From Streptomyces luomodiensis (lineage in GTDB: Bacteria > Actinomycetota > Actinomycetes > Streptomycetales > Streptomycetaceae), in contig NZ_CP117522.1 of NCBI RefSeq assembly GCF_031679605.1, positions 6,262,001 to 6,326,000 of the forward strand: a stretch of 64,000 nt of DNA, in the 5' to 3' direction. A model generated the notes under the pieces. It made no database searches. It saw nothing but the letters and a program-made list of their open reading frames with translations, and was not told the origin of the DNA. This document shows, piece after piece, positions 8,776-17,371 of this stretch. Every line of letters starts with the position of its first letter. Positions within the stretch are counted from its first letter, which is position 1. A program made the translations under genes and the position numbers.

Positions 8776-9779
8776 GACTCCTCGCCCTCGGAGACGGGGG
8801 CGTCCGGCCGGTCGGCCTCGGCGCCGCCCGCGGCGGGCCCCTTGGAACGGCCCGGGAGCTCGGGGGTTTGGGCCTGCGCGGACTGGTGGGACTGCGGTCT
8901 GCGGGTCTGCGGCCGCTGGGTCTGCGGCCGCTGGGACTGCGGTCTGTGGGACTGCGGCCTCTGGGACTGCGGCCTCTGGGGCTGGCGCCTCTGCGACTGC
9001 GGCCTCTGCGACTGCGGCTTCCGCGCCTGCGCCCCCTGGGTCTGCGGCTGCTGAGGGGACTTGGCGTGGCCGGGCCCCGTGGTGCGCCCGGGATCCTGCG
9101 GGTGACCGGATTCCTCGGCCGACGGCCTGGCGGCGGCGGTGGGCTTCCTCGACGGGGTGTGCGAGACGTTCGCCGGTGCCCTGGCGGGCTTGCGGGCGGC
9201 CGGACGCGGATGCGCGGGACTGAGCTCCCGGTGCTTGCCGGACCGGTGTCCCGCGGTGGACTTCCGGCCACCGGCGTGGGCGCGCGCGGGGGAATGCCGC
9301 GGCGCCGCACGGTGGGGCTCGGGCTCGGCGGGCTGCGCGGGCGCGGGCCGCGGCCGGGTGGTGACGGGGTGCAGGGCGTCGGGCTCCCGGGCGCCCGAGG
9401 ACTCCGGACGCCCGGAGCCGTATCGGTGGCGCCGGTGCTGACGGTGGGTCGGGGCGTACTCGTGCGCGTCGGGCCGCTCATCCGACGCCGAGGGCCCCGA
9501 ACGCCCCTCCGGGGCGTGCTTCGGCTCCCGGCCGAACGCCTCGGTGGCGACGGGCCGCCCCGGGATCAGCGTATGCGGGGCGAGGGACGTACCACCCGCG
9601 TAGCCCAACCCCAGGACCGCCGAATAGCCGAGGCAGGCGGCCCCCGCGACTACGCCCACATGCCGTACCAGTCGGCCACGGCGCCCGGAGAGGTCCACGA
9701 ACACGGGCCCCTTACGGGCCACGTCAGCGCGGAGGGGACGCGAAGGCGCGCGCTCGGCCACATCTGACTGAGGATCCAT
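8772..9779 (-). CDS. Repeat-rich single-pass membrane protein, partner of the polysaccharide synthase
   Basis: No known family recognised. The 335-residue product has a short cytoplasmic head, one membrane helix (about 40-60, VGVVAGAACLGYSAVLGLGY) and a long, very basic, His/Pro/Gln/Ser/Arg-rich tail that is probably extracytoplasmic and disordered. Residues about 246-297 are repeats of PQSQR, PQTQR and PQSHR. I chose the ATG giving MDPQSDVAER; the earlier in-frame start would add 17 residues across the promoter. Its stop overlaps the synthase start by four bases, so the two should be made together. By position it resembles MatA next to MatB, but I cannot confirm homology. A near-consensus promoter lies 20 bp upstream. 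It may anchor or bind the polymer. Confidence 0.7.
   Translation of the reverse strand: MDPQSDVAERAPSRPLRADVARKGPVFVDLSGRRGRLVRHVGVVAGAACLGYSAVLGLGYAGGTSLAPHTLIPGRPVATEAFGREPKHAPEGRSGPSASDERPDAHEYAPTHRQHRRHRYGSGRPESSGAREPDALHPVTTRPRPAPAQPAEPEPHRAAPRHSPARAHAGGRKSTAGHRSGKHRELSPAHPRPAARKPARAPANVSHTPSRKPTAAARPSAEESGHPQDPGRTTGPGHAKSPQQPQTQGAQARKPQSQRPQSQRRQPQRPQSQRPQSHRPQSQRPQTQRPQTRRPQSHQSAQAQTPELPGRSKGPAAGGAEADRPDAPVSEGEES
8886..9040. repeat. Coding microsatellite-like PQSQR repeats
   Basis: A 15-18-bp degenerate unit (plus-strand form resembling ctgggactgcggcct) recurs about ten times, encoding RPQSQ/RPQTQ/RPQSH in the minus-strand membrane protein. Copy number is likely to vary between strains. 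Confidence 0.8.
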
Positions 9780-9798
9780 ACGGAAGAGGCTAATGCAG

Positions 9799-9826
9799 AA
9801 AATACGACATGCGACATATAAGTCAA
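9799..9826 (-). promoter_or_regulatory. Near-consensus vegetative promoter for the exopolysaccharide genes
   Basis: On the minus strand TTGACT (9826-9821) and TATTTT (9804-9799) are separated by 16 bp, close to the main sigma-factor consensus. Transcription would start near 9792, about 13 bp before the ATG of the repeat-rich partner gene. The surrounding 80 bp are clearly more AT-rich than the rest of the window. Confidence 0.6.
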
Positions 9827-9945
9827 ACATGCGGTGTGTCCTTGTTCAGTAGGTTCATGGGATATGCGAGGTTTGGCGGGGAGAACGGCGCGGGAGGCGC
9901 AGGCCCCCGGCGCCTCGTACCGGACCACAAGGAGGAGCCAGAGCC

Positions 9946-11088
9946 ATGAGGGCCAGCCCCCGCATGAGCGGAATCGCCGTGGCCGGCGCGGTGGTCTGCG
10001 CCACCATCGCCGTATGGGCGGGACACCACAAACCGTCGGCCGAGCCGCACGCCGCGCCCTCCCGGCCACCGGCGACACAGCCCCCCGCGCCGCGGCAGCC
10101 CGCCGACTTCGTGCCGTACGTCAACGCCTGGGCGGACGCGGGGGACGAGGGGGACGCGGGGGGCGCGGGAGGCGCGGGGTACGACATGGCCGCCGCGGCG
10201 GCGCGCGGGGTCAAGGAGTTCACGCTGGGCTTCGTCGTCGCCGGTGACGGCTGCGCTCCGGTGTGGGACGGCGGCACCCCGCTCGACGACCAGGCGCTGG
10301 AGCTACGGATCGAGGACGTCCGCCGGACCGGCGGCGAGGTGCGGATCTCCTTCGGCGGCGCCGAGGGCACGGAGCTCGCCACCGTCTGCACCGACGTCCC
10401 CGAACTGGCCTCCGCCTACGCCGAGGTGATCGAGCGTTACCAGGCGACCAAGGTCGACTTCGACCTGGAGGGCGACGCGCTGGTCAACACCGAGGCCACC
10501 GCCCGGCGCGCCCAGGCGCTGGCGCTGATCCAGCGCACCCACGAGGGCCTGAACATCTCCTACACCCTGCCCGCCATGCCCGACGGGTTGACCCCGCAGA
10601 GCGTCGCCCAGCTGGAGGCCGTCAAACAGGAGGGGGTCATCCTCTCGTCCGTCAACATCATGGCGATGAACTACAGCGGTGACCACACCGGTGACATGGG
10701 CGACTACGCCATCCAGGCGGCCACCGCCACCCAGGCCCGGCTCCGCGAGGTGTTCGGCATGTCCGACGCCGCCGCCTGGAAGATGCTCGCCGTGACACCG
10801 ATGATCGGGGTCAACGACGTCACCGGCGAGATCTTCACCCTGGAGGACGCGTCCGGTCTGGCGCGGTTCGCCGCGGACAACGGGATCGGACGGCTGTCGA
10901 TGTGGTCCGCCGAACGCGACCAGCCGTGCACCCCGGAGACGTCCCCGTCCGCGGCCCCCACCGACCCCACGGCCGACCCCACGGCCGGCACCCCGGGCGC
11001 CGAGCAGAGCCAGAACGCCGTCCCGAACACCCGCTGTAGCGGTGTCGCCCAGCGCCCCGGCGCCTTCGAGGCGGCGCTGAGGGGCTGA
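9946..11088 (+). CDS. Secreted GH18-type glycosidase (chitinase-like)
   Basis: The 380-residue protein has an N-terminal hydrophobic export segment (about 9-26, IAVAGAVVCATIAVWAG) and a compact TIM-barrel of the GH18 type. The catalytic strand reads KVDFDLEGDA, matching the DxxDxDxE motif with the acid residue near Glu175. MNYSGD supplies the substrate-binding Met-x-Tyr. The C-terminus is a Pro/Thr/Ala-rich linker and ends in FEAALRG, with no separate binding domain. AAGGAGG precedes the ATG. It is divergent from the polysaccharide synthase pair, which suggests a hydrolase that trims or turns over the same amino-sugar polymer, although chitin from elsewhere is equally possible. Confidence 0.82.
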   Translation: MRASPRMSGIAVAGAVVCATIAVWAGHHKPSAEPHAAPSRPPATQPPAPRQPADFVPYVNAWADAGDEGDAGGAGGAGYDMAAAAARGVKEFTLGFVVAGDGCAPVWDGGTPLDDQALELRIEDVRRTGGEVRISFGGAEGTELATVCTDVPELASAYAEVIERYQATKVDFDLEGDALVNTEATARRAQALALIQRTHEGLNISYTLPAMPDGLTPQSVAQLEAVKQEGVILSSVNIMAMNYSGDHTGDMGDYAIQAATATQARLREVFGMSDAAAWKMLAVTPMIGVNDVTGEIFTLEDASGLARFAADNGIGRLSMWSAERDQPCTPETSPSAAPTDPTADPTAGTPGAEQSQNAVPNTRCSGVAQRPGAFEAALRG

Positions 11089-11099
11089 CGGAACGCGCC

Positions 11100-11130
11100 G
11101 GGGCCGGGACGGCGACGCCGCCCCGGCCCC
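11100..11130. terminator. Bidirectional hairpin between convergent genes
   Basis: A 14-bp GC stem with one mismatch and a 3-base loop (left arm from 11100, right arm ending 11130) lies between the stops of the GH18 gene and the class I fumarase gene. It can terminate both. Confidence 0.7.
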
Positions 11131-11143
11131 AAAGCACACCCGC

Positions 11144-12805
11144 TCAGGCCCCGGGCCGCACCGGGATGCTCGTCACGAACGGCTGGGCCGGACCCGGGTC
11201 CGTGAAGAAGTCGTTCCCCTTGTCGTCCACCACGATGAACGCCGGGAAGTCCTCGACCTCGATCTTCCAGACCGCCTCCATGCCCAGCTCCTCGTACTCG
11301 AGGACCTCGACCTTCTTGATGCAGTCCTGGGCCAGCCGTGCGGCCGGGCCGCCGATCGAGCCCAGGTAGAAGCCGCCGTGGGCGTTGCACGCCGCCGTCA
11401 CCTGCTGGGAGCGGTTGCCCTTGGCCAGCATGACCATCGAGCCGCCCGCCGCCTGGAACTGCTCGACGTACGCGTCCATCCGGCCCGCCGTCGTCGGCCC
11501 GAAGGAGCCGGAGGCGTAACCCTCGGGGGTCTTGGCCGGGCCCGCGTAGTAGACCGCGTGGTCGCGCAGGTACTGCGGCATCTCCTCGCCCGCGTCCAGC
11601 CGCTCCTTGATCTTCGCGTGCGCGATGTCGCGCGCCACGACCAGCGGACCGGTCAGCGAGAGCCGGGTCTTGACGGGGTGCTTGGTCAGCTCGGCGCGGA
11701 TCTCGTCCATGGGCCGGTTGAGGTCGATCCGTACCACGTCGGTCTCGTCCAGCTGCTCGTCCGTCGTCTCCGGCAGGAAGCGCGCCGGGTCGGTCTCCAG
11801 CTGCTCCAGGAAGACGCCCTCCGGCGTGATCTTGGCGAGCGCCTGGCGGTCGGCGGAGCAGGAGACCGCGATGGCGACCGGGCAGGAGGCGCCGTGGCGC
11901 GGCAGCCGGACGACCCGGACGTCATGGCAGAAGTACTTGCCGCCGAACTGCGCGCCGATCCCGATCTTCTGCGTGAGCTCGAAGACCTTCTCCTCCAGCT
12001 CCTTGTCGCGGAAGCCGTGGCCGGTCGGGGAGCCTTCGGTGGGCAGCTCGTCCAGGTAGTGCGCGGAGGCGTACTTCGCGGTCTTCAGCGCGTACTCGGC
12101 GCTGGTGCCGCCGACCACGATCGCCAGGTGGTACGGCGGGCAGGCGGCCGTGCCCAGCGAGCGGATCTTCTCCTCCAGGAACTTCATCATCGATGCCTCG
12201 TTCAGCACCGCCTTCGTCTCCTGGTAGAGGAAGGACTTGTTGGCCGAGCCGCCGCCCTTGGCCATGAAGAGGAACTTGTACGCACCGCCGTCGGTCGCGT
12301 ACAGCTCGATCTGCGCGGGCAGGTTGGAGCCGGTGTTCTTCTCCTCCCACATGGTCAGCGGGGCCATCTGGGAGTACCGCAGATTCAGCTTGGTGTACGC
12401 GTCGTAGACGCCGCGCGAGAGGGCCTCCTCGTCGCCGCCTTCGGTGAGCACGTTCTGCCCGCGCTTGCCCATGACGATCGCGGTGCCGGTGTCCTGGCAC
12501 ATCGGGAGCACCCCGGCCGCCGCGATGTTGGCGTTCTTCAGCAGGTCCAGCGCGACGAAGCGGTCGTTGGCGCTGGCCTCCGGGTCGTCGAGGATGCGGC
12601 GCAGCTGGGCCAGGTGGGCGGGGCGCAGGTAGTGCGAGATGTCGTGCATCGCCTCGGCCGCGAGCCTGCGCAGCGCCTCCGGCTCGACCTTCAGGAAGGT
12701 GCGCCCATCGGCCTCGAAGGTGCTCACGCCCTCGGAGGTCACCAGGCGGTAGGGCGTGGTGTCCTCTCCCAGGGGCAGCAGGTCCGAATAGGCAAACTCA
12801 GGCAT
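11144..12805 (-). CDS. Class I fumarate hydratase (iron-sulfur)
   Basis: Interconverts fumarate and malate using an oxygen-labile [4Fe-4S] cluster. The 553-residue length and order fit one-piece FumA/FumB-type enzymes: an alpha part with [39 protein letters not shown] and [16 protein letters not shown], then a beta part with [28 protein letters not shown] and [10 protein letters not shown]. Cluster cysteines are visible in [15 protein letters not shown] and [14 protein letters not shown]. The second ATG (MPEFAYSD) is the likely start because GAGGA lies 9 bp before it, whereas it touches the first ATG. Having classes I and II together may let flux continue when iron or oxygen status changes. 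Confidence 0.95.
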   Translation of the reverse strand: MPEFAYSDLLPLGEDTTPYRLVTSEGVSTFEADGRTFLKVEPEALRRLAAEAMHDISHYLRPAHLAQLRRILDDPEASANDRFVALDLLKNANIAAAGVLPMCQDTGTAIVMGKRGQNVLTEGGDEEALSRGVYDAYTKLNLRYSQMAPLTMWEEKNTGSNLPAQIELYATDGGAYKFLFMAKGGGSANKSFLYQETKAVLNEASMMKFLEEKIRSLGTAACPPYHLAIVVGGTSAEYALKTAKYASAHYLDELPTEGSPTGHGFRDKELEEKVFELTQKIGIGAQFGGKYFCHDVRVVRLPRHGASCPVAIAVSCSADRQALAKITPEGVFLEQLETDPARFLPETTDEQLDETDVVRIDLNRPMDEIRAELTKHPVKTRLSLTGPLVVARDIAHAKIKERLDAGEEMPQYLRDHAVYYAGPAKTPEGYASGSFGPTTAGRMDAYVEQFQAAGGSMVMLAKGNRSQQVTAACNAHGGFYLGSIGGPAARLAQDCIKKVEVLEYEELGMEAVWKIEVEDFPAFIVVDDKGNDFFTDPGPAQPFVTSIPVRPGA

Positions 12806-13016
12806 TGCGGCCATTCCTCACTCGACGGGGGCTTCGGCTGACTTCGTCGACAGCGCGTCCATAAGCCTAGAACGGGGCAGACGAACGGGACCTGTGAGGT
12901 AGGGCTCAGTAGAGCCGGAGGCAGGGGCAAGGGCAGGGGCGGGTAGGGGAAGGATCAGGGACACTCCAGGGTTCGTCCCCTAGTCGCGATCTATCGCGTC
13001 TCAGTACGCTGAGCCC

Positions 13017-13691
13017 GTGGATGAGCAGCAGCGCGTGCCCCTGACCAAGTCCGCCCCCGTTCCCGCACCCGCGCCCGCGGTGACCCCGGAGGCGGAGCTC
13101 CGCGCGTCCGACGCGGACCGCGACCGGATCGCGGACATCCTGCGGGAGGCCCTCGCCGAAGGGCGGCTCCAGCCCGAGGAGCACGCCGAGCGGATCGACG
13201 CGGTCTACCGCGCCAAGACCCTGGGCGAGCTGGAGCCCTTGGTGCGCGATCTGCCCGCCGCGCCCGTCCGTGGCGCCGCCTCGGCGCCGGTCCGCGAGGC
13301 GGCGGCCGAGCGGCCGCGCACCCTGCCCCAGTCGGAGAACCTGATGGCGATCTTCGGCGGGTCGGTGCGCAAGGGCCGCTGGCGGGTCCGGCCCCGCACG
13401 AACGCCCTGGCGGTCTTCGGCGGTGTGGAAATCGACCTGACCGAGGCGGTGTTCGAGCAGCAGGAGATCGTCATCCATGTGGTGGCCGTCTTCGGCGGGG
13501 TGGAGATCAAGGTTCCGGAGAACGTCTCGCTGCGCAGTTCGGGCTCGGGCGTCTTCGGCGGCTTCGACGTCAAGACGTACGAGGCGCAGGACCCCGACGC
13601 ACCGGTGATCCATGTCACCGGTTTCGCGGTCTTCGGCGGCGTGGAGGCCAAGCCCAAGCGGGGGAAGCGGCTGAAGAACCTGCGCGCGTGA
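13017..13691 (+). CDS. DUF1707 protein with LiaF-like C-terminal domain
   Basis: The 224-residue product has a DUF1707 SHOCT-like domain (about 28-80: LRASDADRDRIADILREALAEG), a Pro/Ala linker, and a beta-rich region (about 108-220) with three AVFGGVE-type turns. That region is like the C-terminal domain of LiaF, which senses cell-wall antibiotic stress in Firmicutes. There are no membrane segments, so it is probably cytosolic or peripheral. There is no Shine-Dalgarno sequence; TACGCT ends 6 bp before the GTG start, so the transcript is probably leaderless. Function in actinobacteria is unknown. Confidence 0.85.
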   Translation: MDEQQRVPLTKSAPVPAPAPAVTPEAELRASDADRDRIADILREALAEGRLQPEEHAERIDAVYRAKTLGELEPLVRDLPAAPVRGAASAPVREAAAERPRTLPQSENLMAIFGGSVRKGRWRVRPRTNALAVFGGVEIDLTEAVFEQQEIVIHVVAVFGGVEIKVPENVSLRSSGSGVFGGFDVKTYEAQDPDAPVIHVTGFAVFGGVEAKPKRGKRLKNLRA

Positions 13692-13914
13692 GTCGCGCAC
13701 GAGTCACGCATGAGCCGTGCACACATCGCGCCATAAGCGCTGAAGAAGGGCCGTGCGGGGCCAACTTCCGGGCGGGACAACGGTGTGCATAAGCACGCGC
13801 ACAGCGGGTAAGGCTTGGTGCATCGTCTCTCGTACGGCTGATGGGGGTGCGAACGGGGCCGTACACCTCGAGGCGGGCAAGGGTGACCACCGGAGCCGTC
13901 GTCAGGAGTAGACC

Positions 13915-14271
13915 GTGCTGCAACCGCATCAGCCCCTGCTGGAAGCCGCCGTGCCCCCGCAGCGCGTCCCCGCGCGGGATCAGGCCGGACCCTGGCACTC
14001 GGAGGCGGTGTGCCGACGGGACGAGGCCGGACTGTTCTTCGCTCCCTCCAAGGAGCCCACGGCTGCCAGGCTGTCGCGGGAGGAGGCAGCCAAGCGCGTC
14101 TGTGCACGCTGCCCGGTCATGGTCGAGTGCCGGGAGCACGCGCTGCTCCAGCCCGAGCCGTACGGCGTATGGGGCGGGCTGACCGCGGCCGAGCGCCGGG
14201 TCGTGCTGGCCCGCCGCCGGCGCCGGGAGGCGGAGCTGCAGCGCGCGGTGCGGGTCGCCGCCGCGGGCTGA
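13915..14271 (+). CDS. wblI: WhiB-like iron-sulfur transcription factor
   Basis: A 118-residue Wbl protein. The four cluster ligands are visible at Cys33 (EAVCRRDE), Cys63, Cys66 and Cys72 (VCARCPVMVEC). The GVWGG turn follows at 84-88 and then a basic tail ERRVVLARRRRREAELQ for DNA contact. Family members bind a redox-sensitive [4Fe-4S] cluster and usually act with the principal sigma factor. GGAG lies 6 bp before the GTG start. The symbol wblI is proposed only from position between the DUF1707 gene and glpX, which I recall as the arrangement in S. coelicolor; the family assignment itself is firm. Confidence 0.88.
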   Translation: MLQPHQPLLEAAVPPQRVPARDQAGPWHSEAVCRRDEAGLFFAPSKEPTAARLSREEAAKRVCARCPVMVECREHALLQPEPYGVWGGLTAAERRVVLARRRRREAELQRAVRVAAAG

Positions 14272-14285
14272 ACTCTTCGGGACTG

Positions 14286-14319
14286 GGGCCGGGTGCCGCC
14301 GGGAGGCGGGACCCGGCCC
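14286..14319. terminator. Hairpin between convergent wbl and glpX genes
   Basis: GGGCCGGGT (14286-14294) pairs perfectly with ACCCGGCCC (14311-14319), with an inner CCGCC/GGCGG stem. It sits between the two convergent stops and could serve both. Confidence 0.65.
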
Positions 14320-14386
14320 TTGTCGTCATCGGTCGCGCTCGGCGTTCCGTGCGTTCAGTGATTTGTGCGCTCGGCGTCCTGTGCGC

Positions 14387-15418
14387 TCAGCTCGGCCGTT
14401 CGAAGTCGACCGAGGCGTAGGCGCGCAGCTTGGCCAGCCGGTGGGTGGAGTCGATCTGCCGGATGGTGCCCGACTTGGACCGCATGACCAGTGACTGGGT
14501 GGTGGCGGTCTCCGCGCGGTACCGCACCCCGCGCAGCAGATCCCCGTCGGTGATGCCGGTGGCGACGAAGAACACATTGTCGCCGCTGACCAGATCGTCG
14601 GTCTCGAGCACCTTGTCGAGGTCATGGCCCGCGTCGAGGGCGCGCTGCCGCTCCTCGTCGTCCTTGGGCCACAGCTTGGCCTGGATGGTGCCGCCGAGGC
14701 ACTTGATCGCACAGGCCGCGATGATGCCCTCCGGCGTACCGCCGATGCCCAGCAGCAGGTCCACGCCGGTGCTCTCGCGCGCGGCCATGATCGCGCCGGC
14801 CACATCGCCGTCGGAGATGAACTTGATCCGGGCGCCCGCCTCCCGGATCTCCTTGACGATGCCCTCGTGGCGAGGGCGGTCGAGGACCACCACGGTGACG
14901 TCCTCGGGGCTGGACTTCTTGGCCTTGGCGATCCGGCGGATGTTCACACCGGGGGGCGCGGTGATGTCGACGAACTCGGCGGCTTCGGGGCCGGTGACGA
15001 GCTTGTCCATGTAGAAGACGGCCGACGGGTCGAACATGGTGCCCCGCTCGGCGACCGCGAGCACGGAGACGGCGTTGGCCATGCCCTTCGCGGTGAGCGT
15101 GGTGCCGTCCACCGGGTCCACGGCCACATCGCACTCCGGGCCGGTGCCGTCGCCCACGCGCTCACCGTTGAAGAGCATCGGGGCCTCGTCCTTCTCCCCT
15201 TCCCCGATGACGACGACGCCGTTCATCGAGACGGTGTGCACGAGGGAGCGCATGGCCTTGACCGCGGCGCCGTCCGCGCCGTTCTTGTCGCCACGGCCCA
15301 CCCAGCGGCCGGAGGCCATGGCGCCCGCCTCGGTGACCCGGACGAGCTCCAGGGCGAGGTTGCGATCGGGAGCCTCGGGGCTGACCTCGAGCTGGGACGG
15401 CAGATGATGCTCGGTCAT
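14387..15418 (-). CDS. glpX: Class II fructose-1,6-bisphosphatase
   Basis: Hydrolyses fructose-1,6-bisphosphate to fructose-6-phosphate, the committed gluconeogenic step; this is the usual FBPase of actinobacteria. The 343-residue sequence shows the lithium-sensitive phosphatase metal motifs [11 protein letters not shown] and [15 protein letters not shown], with [18 protein letters not shown] and VATGITDG later. It is convergent with the wbl gene and divergent from the DUF4245 gene. Close placement to two fumarases and ppgK makes this a central-carbon neighbourhood. Confidence 0.96.
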   Translation of the reverse strand: MTEHHLPSQLEVSPEAPDRNLALELVRVTEAGAMASGRWVGRGDKNGADGAAVKAMRSLVHTVSMNGVVVIGEGEKDEAPMLFNGERVGDGTGPECDVAVDPVDGTTLTAKGMANAVSVLAVAERGTMFDPSAVFYMDKLVTGPEAAEFVDITAPPGVNIRRIAKAKKSSPEDVTVVVLDRPRHEGIVKEIREAGARIKFISDGDVAGAIMAARESTGVDLLLGIGGTPEGIIAACAIKCLGGTIQAKLWPKDDEERQRALDAGHDLDKVLETDDLVSGDNVFFVATGITDGDLLRGVRYRAETATTQSLVMRSKSGTIRQIDSTHRLAKLRAYASVDFERPS

Positions 15419-15568
15419 CGGAACGCACCTTTCTGTACGGCGACGGCCGGTGAAGAGATGAGGGTGCTCATGACTTTATCCGCTGATGAGGAGAGTGAGC
15501 AGATAGCCCCACGCATGAGCGCGGCCCTGTTGCGAGGTGCGGCGACCGGATGAGGGACGATAGGGGGC

Positions 15569-16117
15569 GTGGCAGGTATGCGTGGCAAAGAGACGGTCCG
15601 GGACATGGTGCTGTCGCTGGCGGCGATCGGCGTCGTCGCGGCGGCCATCTACCTCTTCGGAATTCCGCATGACGAGGGCGCCGAGGACGCCGGGGTGAAG
15701 ACGGTGGACTACCGCGTGGAGCTGGACACGGCCCGCCGCGCCGCCCCCTATCCGGTGGCCGCCCCCGACCCCGGGAGCCTGCCCGAGGGCTGGCGCGCGA
15801 CCTCGGTGACCTACCGCCCCGCCGCCGCGGAGGACGGCGCGGTGTGGCACCTCGGCTTCCTCGACCCGGAGAAGGAGTACGTCGCGGTCGAGCAGAGCGA
15901 CGGCAAGCCCGTGCCGTTCGTGGAGGACGTCACCCAGCAGGCGCGGGAGACGACGCGGACGCAGCGGATCGACGGCAAGGAGTGGGTCCGCTACGAGGGC
16001 GACAAGTACGACGCGCTGGTGCGCAAGGAGCCGGGCGTGACCACGGTGGTCACCGGGACGGCGTCGTACGGACAGCTGACGAAGATGGCCGCCGCGCTCA
16101 CCGAGAAGAAGGGCTGA
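15569..16117 (+). CDS. DUF4245 domain-containing membrane-anchored protein
   Basis: A 182-residue protein with one N-terminal membrane helix (about 11-29, DMVLSLAAIGVVAAAIYLF) and an outward domain with YPVAAPDPGSLPEGWRATSV, VWHLGFLDPEKEYVAVEQS and TVVTGTASYGQL, the DUF4245 pattern. Its function is not known. It lies between glpX and the nitroreductase gene, is divergent from the former and convergent with the latter. No convincing ribosome binding site precedes the GTG. Confidence 0.82.
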   Translation: MAGMRGKETVRDMVLSLAAIGVVAAAIYLFGIPHDEGAEDAGVKTVDYRVELDTARRAAPYPVAAPDPGSLPEGWRATSVTYRPAAAEDGAVWHLGFLDPEKEYVAVEQSDGKPVPFVEDVTQQARETTRTQRIDGKEWVRYEGDKYDALVRKEPGVTTVVTGTASYGQLTKMAAALTEKKG

Positions 16118-16197
16118 GCGCGACGGCCACGGGGGCCCCTTCGGGGCCGGGGTCCGCCGGGGGTCCGCTGGGGATCCGCTCGGGGGACCGTTGACCG

Positions 16198-16788
16198 TCA
16201 GACCGTGGTGATGACCTGGTCGTAGTCCAGGCGGGGGCCGCGCGGGAACCAGGCGTCCTGGCCCGGTTTGCCGATGTTGATGACCATCAGCGGGGTGTGG
16301 TCGTCGTCCAGGAACTCCTTCTGGACCCCGGCCGGGTCGAAACCGGTCATCGGGCCGGCGGCGAGACCGGCGGCACGGACACCCAGGATGAAGTAACCGG
16401 CCTGGAGCGCGGCGTTGAGCCCCGCGGCCTCCTCACGGGCGGGGCGCTCGGCGAAGAAGACGTCCTTGGCCTGCGGGAAGTGCGGGAAGAGGGCGGGCAG
16501 CTCCTCGTGGAACTCGTTGTCCGCGGCAAGGATCGCGACCAGTGGGGCGCTGGCGGTCTTGGGCCGGTTGCCCTCGGCCATGTGCGGGACCAGGCGCTCA
16601 CGGGCCTCGGCGGAGCGGACCAGCACGATGCGCAGCGGCGACTGGTTGAACGCGGTCGGCCCGTACTTGATCAGGTCGTAGATCGCCTGCACCTGCTCAT
16701 CGGTCACCGGCTCGTCGGTGAAGGTGTTGGCGGTGCGGGCCTCCCGGAAGAGCAGGTCCTGGGCGGCGGGGTCGAGAGCGAGAGTCAT
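16198..16788 (-). CDS. Malonic semialdehyde reductase (nitroreductase family)
   Basis: A 196-residue FMN-dependent nitroreductase-fold enzyme close to RutE/HadB-type malonic semialdehyde reductases: FREARTANTFTDEPV, IKYGPTAFNQSPLRIVLVRS, AEGNRPKTASAPLVAILAAD, GYFILGVRAAGLAAGPMTGF and PLMVINIGKPG. In family members the reaction is NAD(P)H-dependent reduction of malonic semialdehyde to 3-hydroxypropionate, but quinone or nitro substrates are also possible. I chose the ATG at 16788 (MTLALDP) because GAGG lies 8 bp upstream. An AT-rich palindrome lies 55 bp further upstream. Confidence 0.85.
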   Translation of the reverse strand: MTLALDPAAQDLLFREARTANTFTDEPVTDEQVQAIYDLIKYGPTAFNQSPLRIVLVRSAEARERLVPHMAEGNRPKTASAPLVAILAADNEFHEELPALFPHFPQAKDVFFAERPAREEAAGLNAALQAGYFILGVRAAGLAAGPMTGFDPAGVQKEFLDDDHTPLMVINIGKPGQDAWFPRGPRLDYDQVITTV

Positions 16789-16842
16789 GAAAGAAACCTC
16801 TGCACAAGCGGGGATATCGCTGACGGGCACCACTTTACGGCG

Positions 16843-16864
16843 TTTAGATTAATGTTCAACTAAA
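16843..16864. promoter_or_regulatory. AT-rich palindrome upstream of the nitroreductase gene
   Basis: A 22-bp imperfect dyad runs from TTTAG to CTAAA with 8 of 11 positions symmetric, in a notably AT-rich patch. Such sites are typical of MarR or HxlR family operators in front of redox enzymes. No MarR gene lies nearby, so the regulator would act in trans. Confidence 0.5.
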
Positions 16865-16889
16865 ATCCTGTCGCAGCACCACCAAGGTG

Positions 16890-17340
16890 CTCCGAATCAC
16901 ACCACCCCCAAGCATTCGCCCACCCCGCACACGGCGTCTGATCGCCCCCGTGCCCGGCCGCTCCGCGCTCTGCCTGCCCGGCCGCCCGGTCTGCGATCGT
17001 CCTTGGAGCCGGCCCCTGCCGGTCCCCGTGTGTCCGGCCGCCCCGGCCGCCCCCGAGCGCCCCGCACCCGGTGCCCGAGCCCGCCTGGCTGTCCTGCGCC
17101 TGGTCGCCCTGCGTTTGGCCGCCCCCGGTCGTTGCGTGCCCGGTGTCCGGACGCCCCGCGCCTGACCGCCCGGTCTCCGGTGGCCCCGGAGCCGGTCGCT
17201 TCCGGTCGCCCCGCGTCAGGTGCCCGAGCCCTGCCCGGTCGCCCCGGTTCCCGAGCGTTCCGTGACAGGCCCTCGTACCTGGTCACCCTGCGTTCGGTCG
17301 TGTCCGCCCCCGCCCGGTCGCCCCCCTTGCCCGAGCACCA
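16890..17340. other. Low-complexity GC-rich intergenic stretch
   Basis: About 450 bp between the nitroreductase promoter and the xseB terminator contain no convincing gene. The sequence is C-rich on the plus strand and is made of diverged short repeats: the 12-mer gtgcccgagccc recurs at 17071 and 17220 and again in the terminator at 17343, and ggtcgcccc-like motifs recur many times. Open frames here give only Arg/Gly/Pro-rich nonsense. Confidence 0.6.
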
Positions 17341-17367
17341 CCGTGCCCGAGCCCGGTCCGGGCACGG
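17341..17367 (-). terminator. Terminator hairpin after xseB
   Basis: A perfect 9-bp stem (17341-17349 with 17359-17367) and a 9-base loop lie 4 bp beyond the xseB stop. Confidence 0.6.
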
Positions 17368-17371
17368 GCGG

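Noticed and set aside
7871..9481. Minus-strand 536-codon frame
   Set aside because: Out-of-frame shadow of the synthase and its partner; Arg/Pro/Ser nonsense.
12906..13700. Minus-strand frame opposite the DUF1707 gene
   Set aside because: Antisense shadow; the plus-strand frame shows DUF1707 and LiaF-like patterns.
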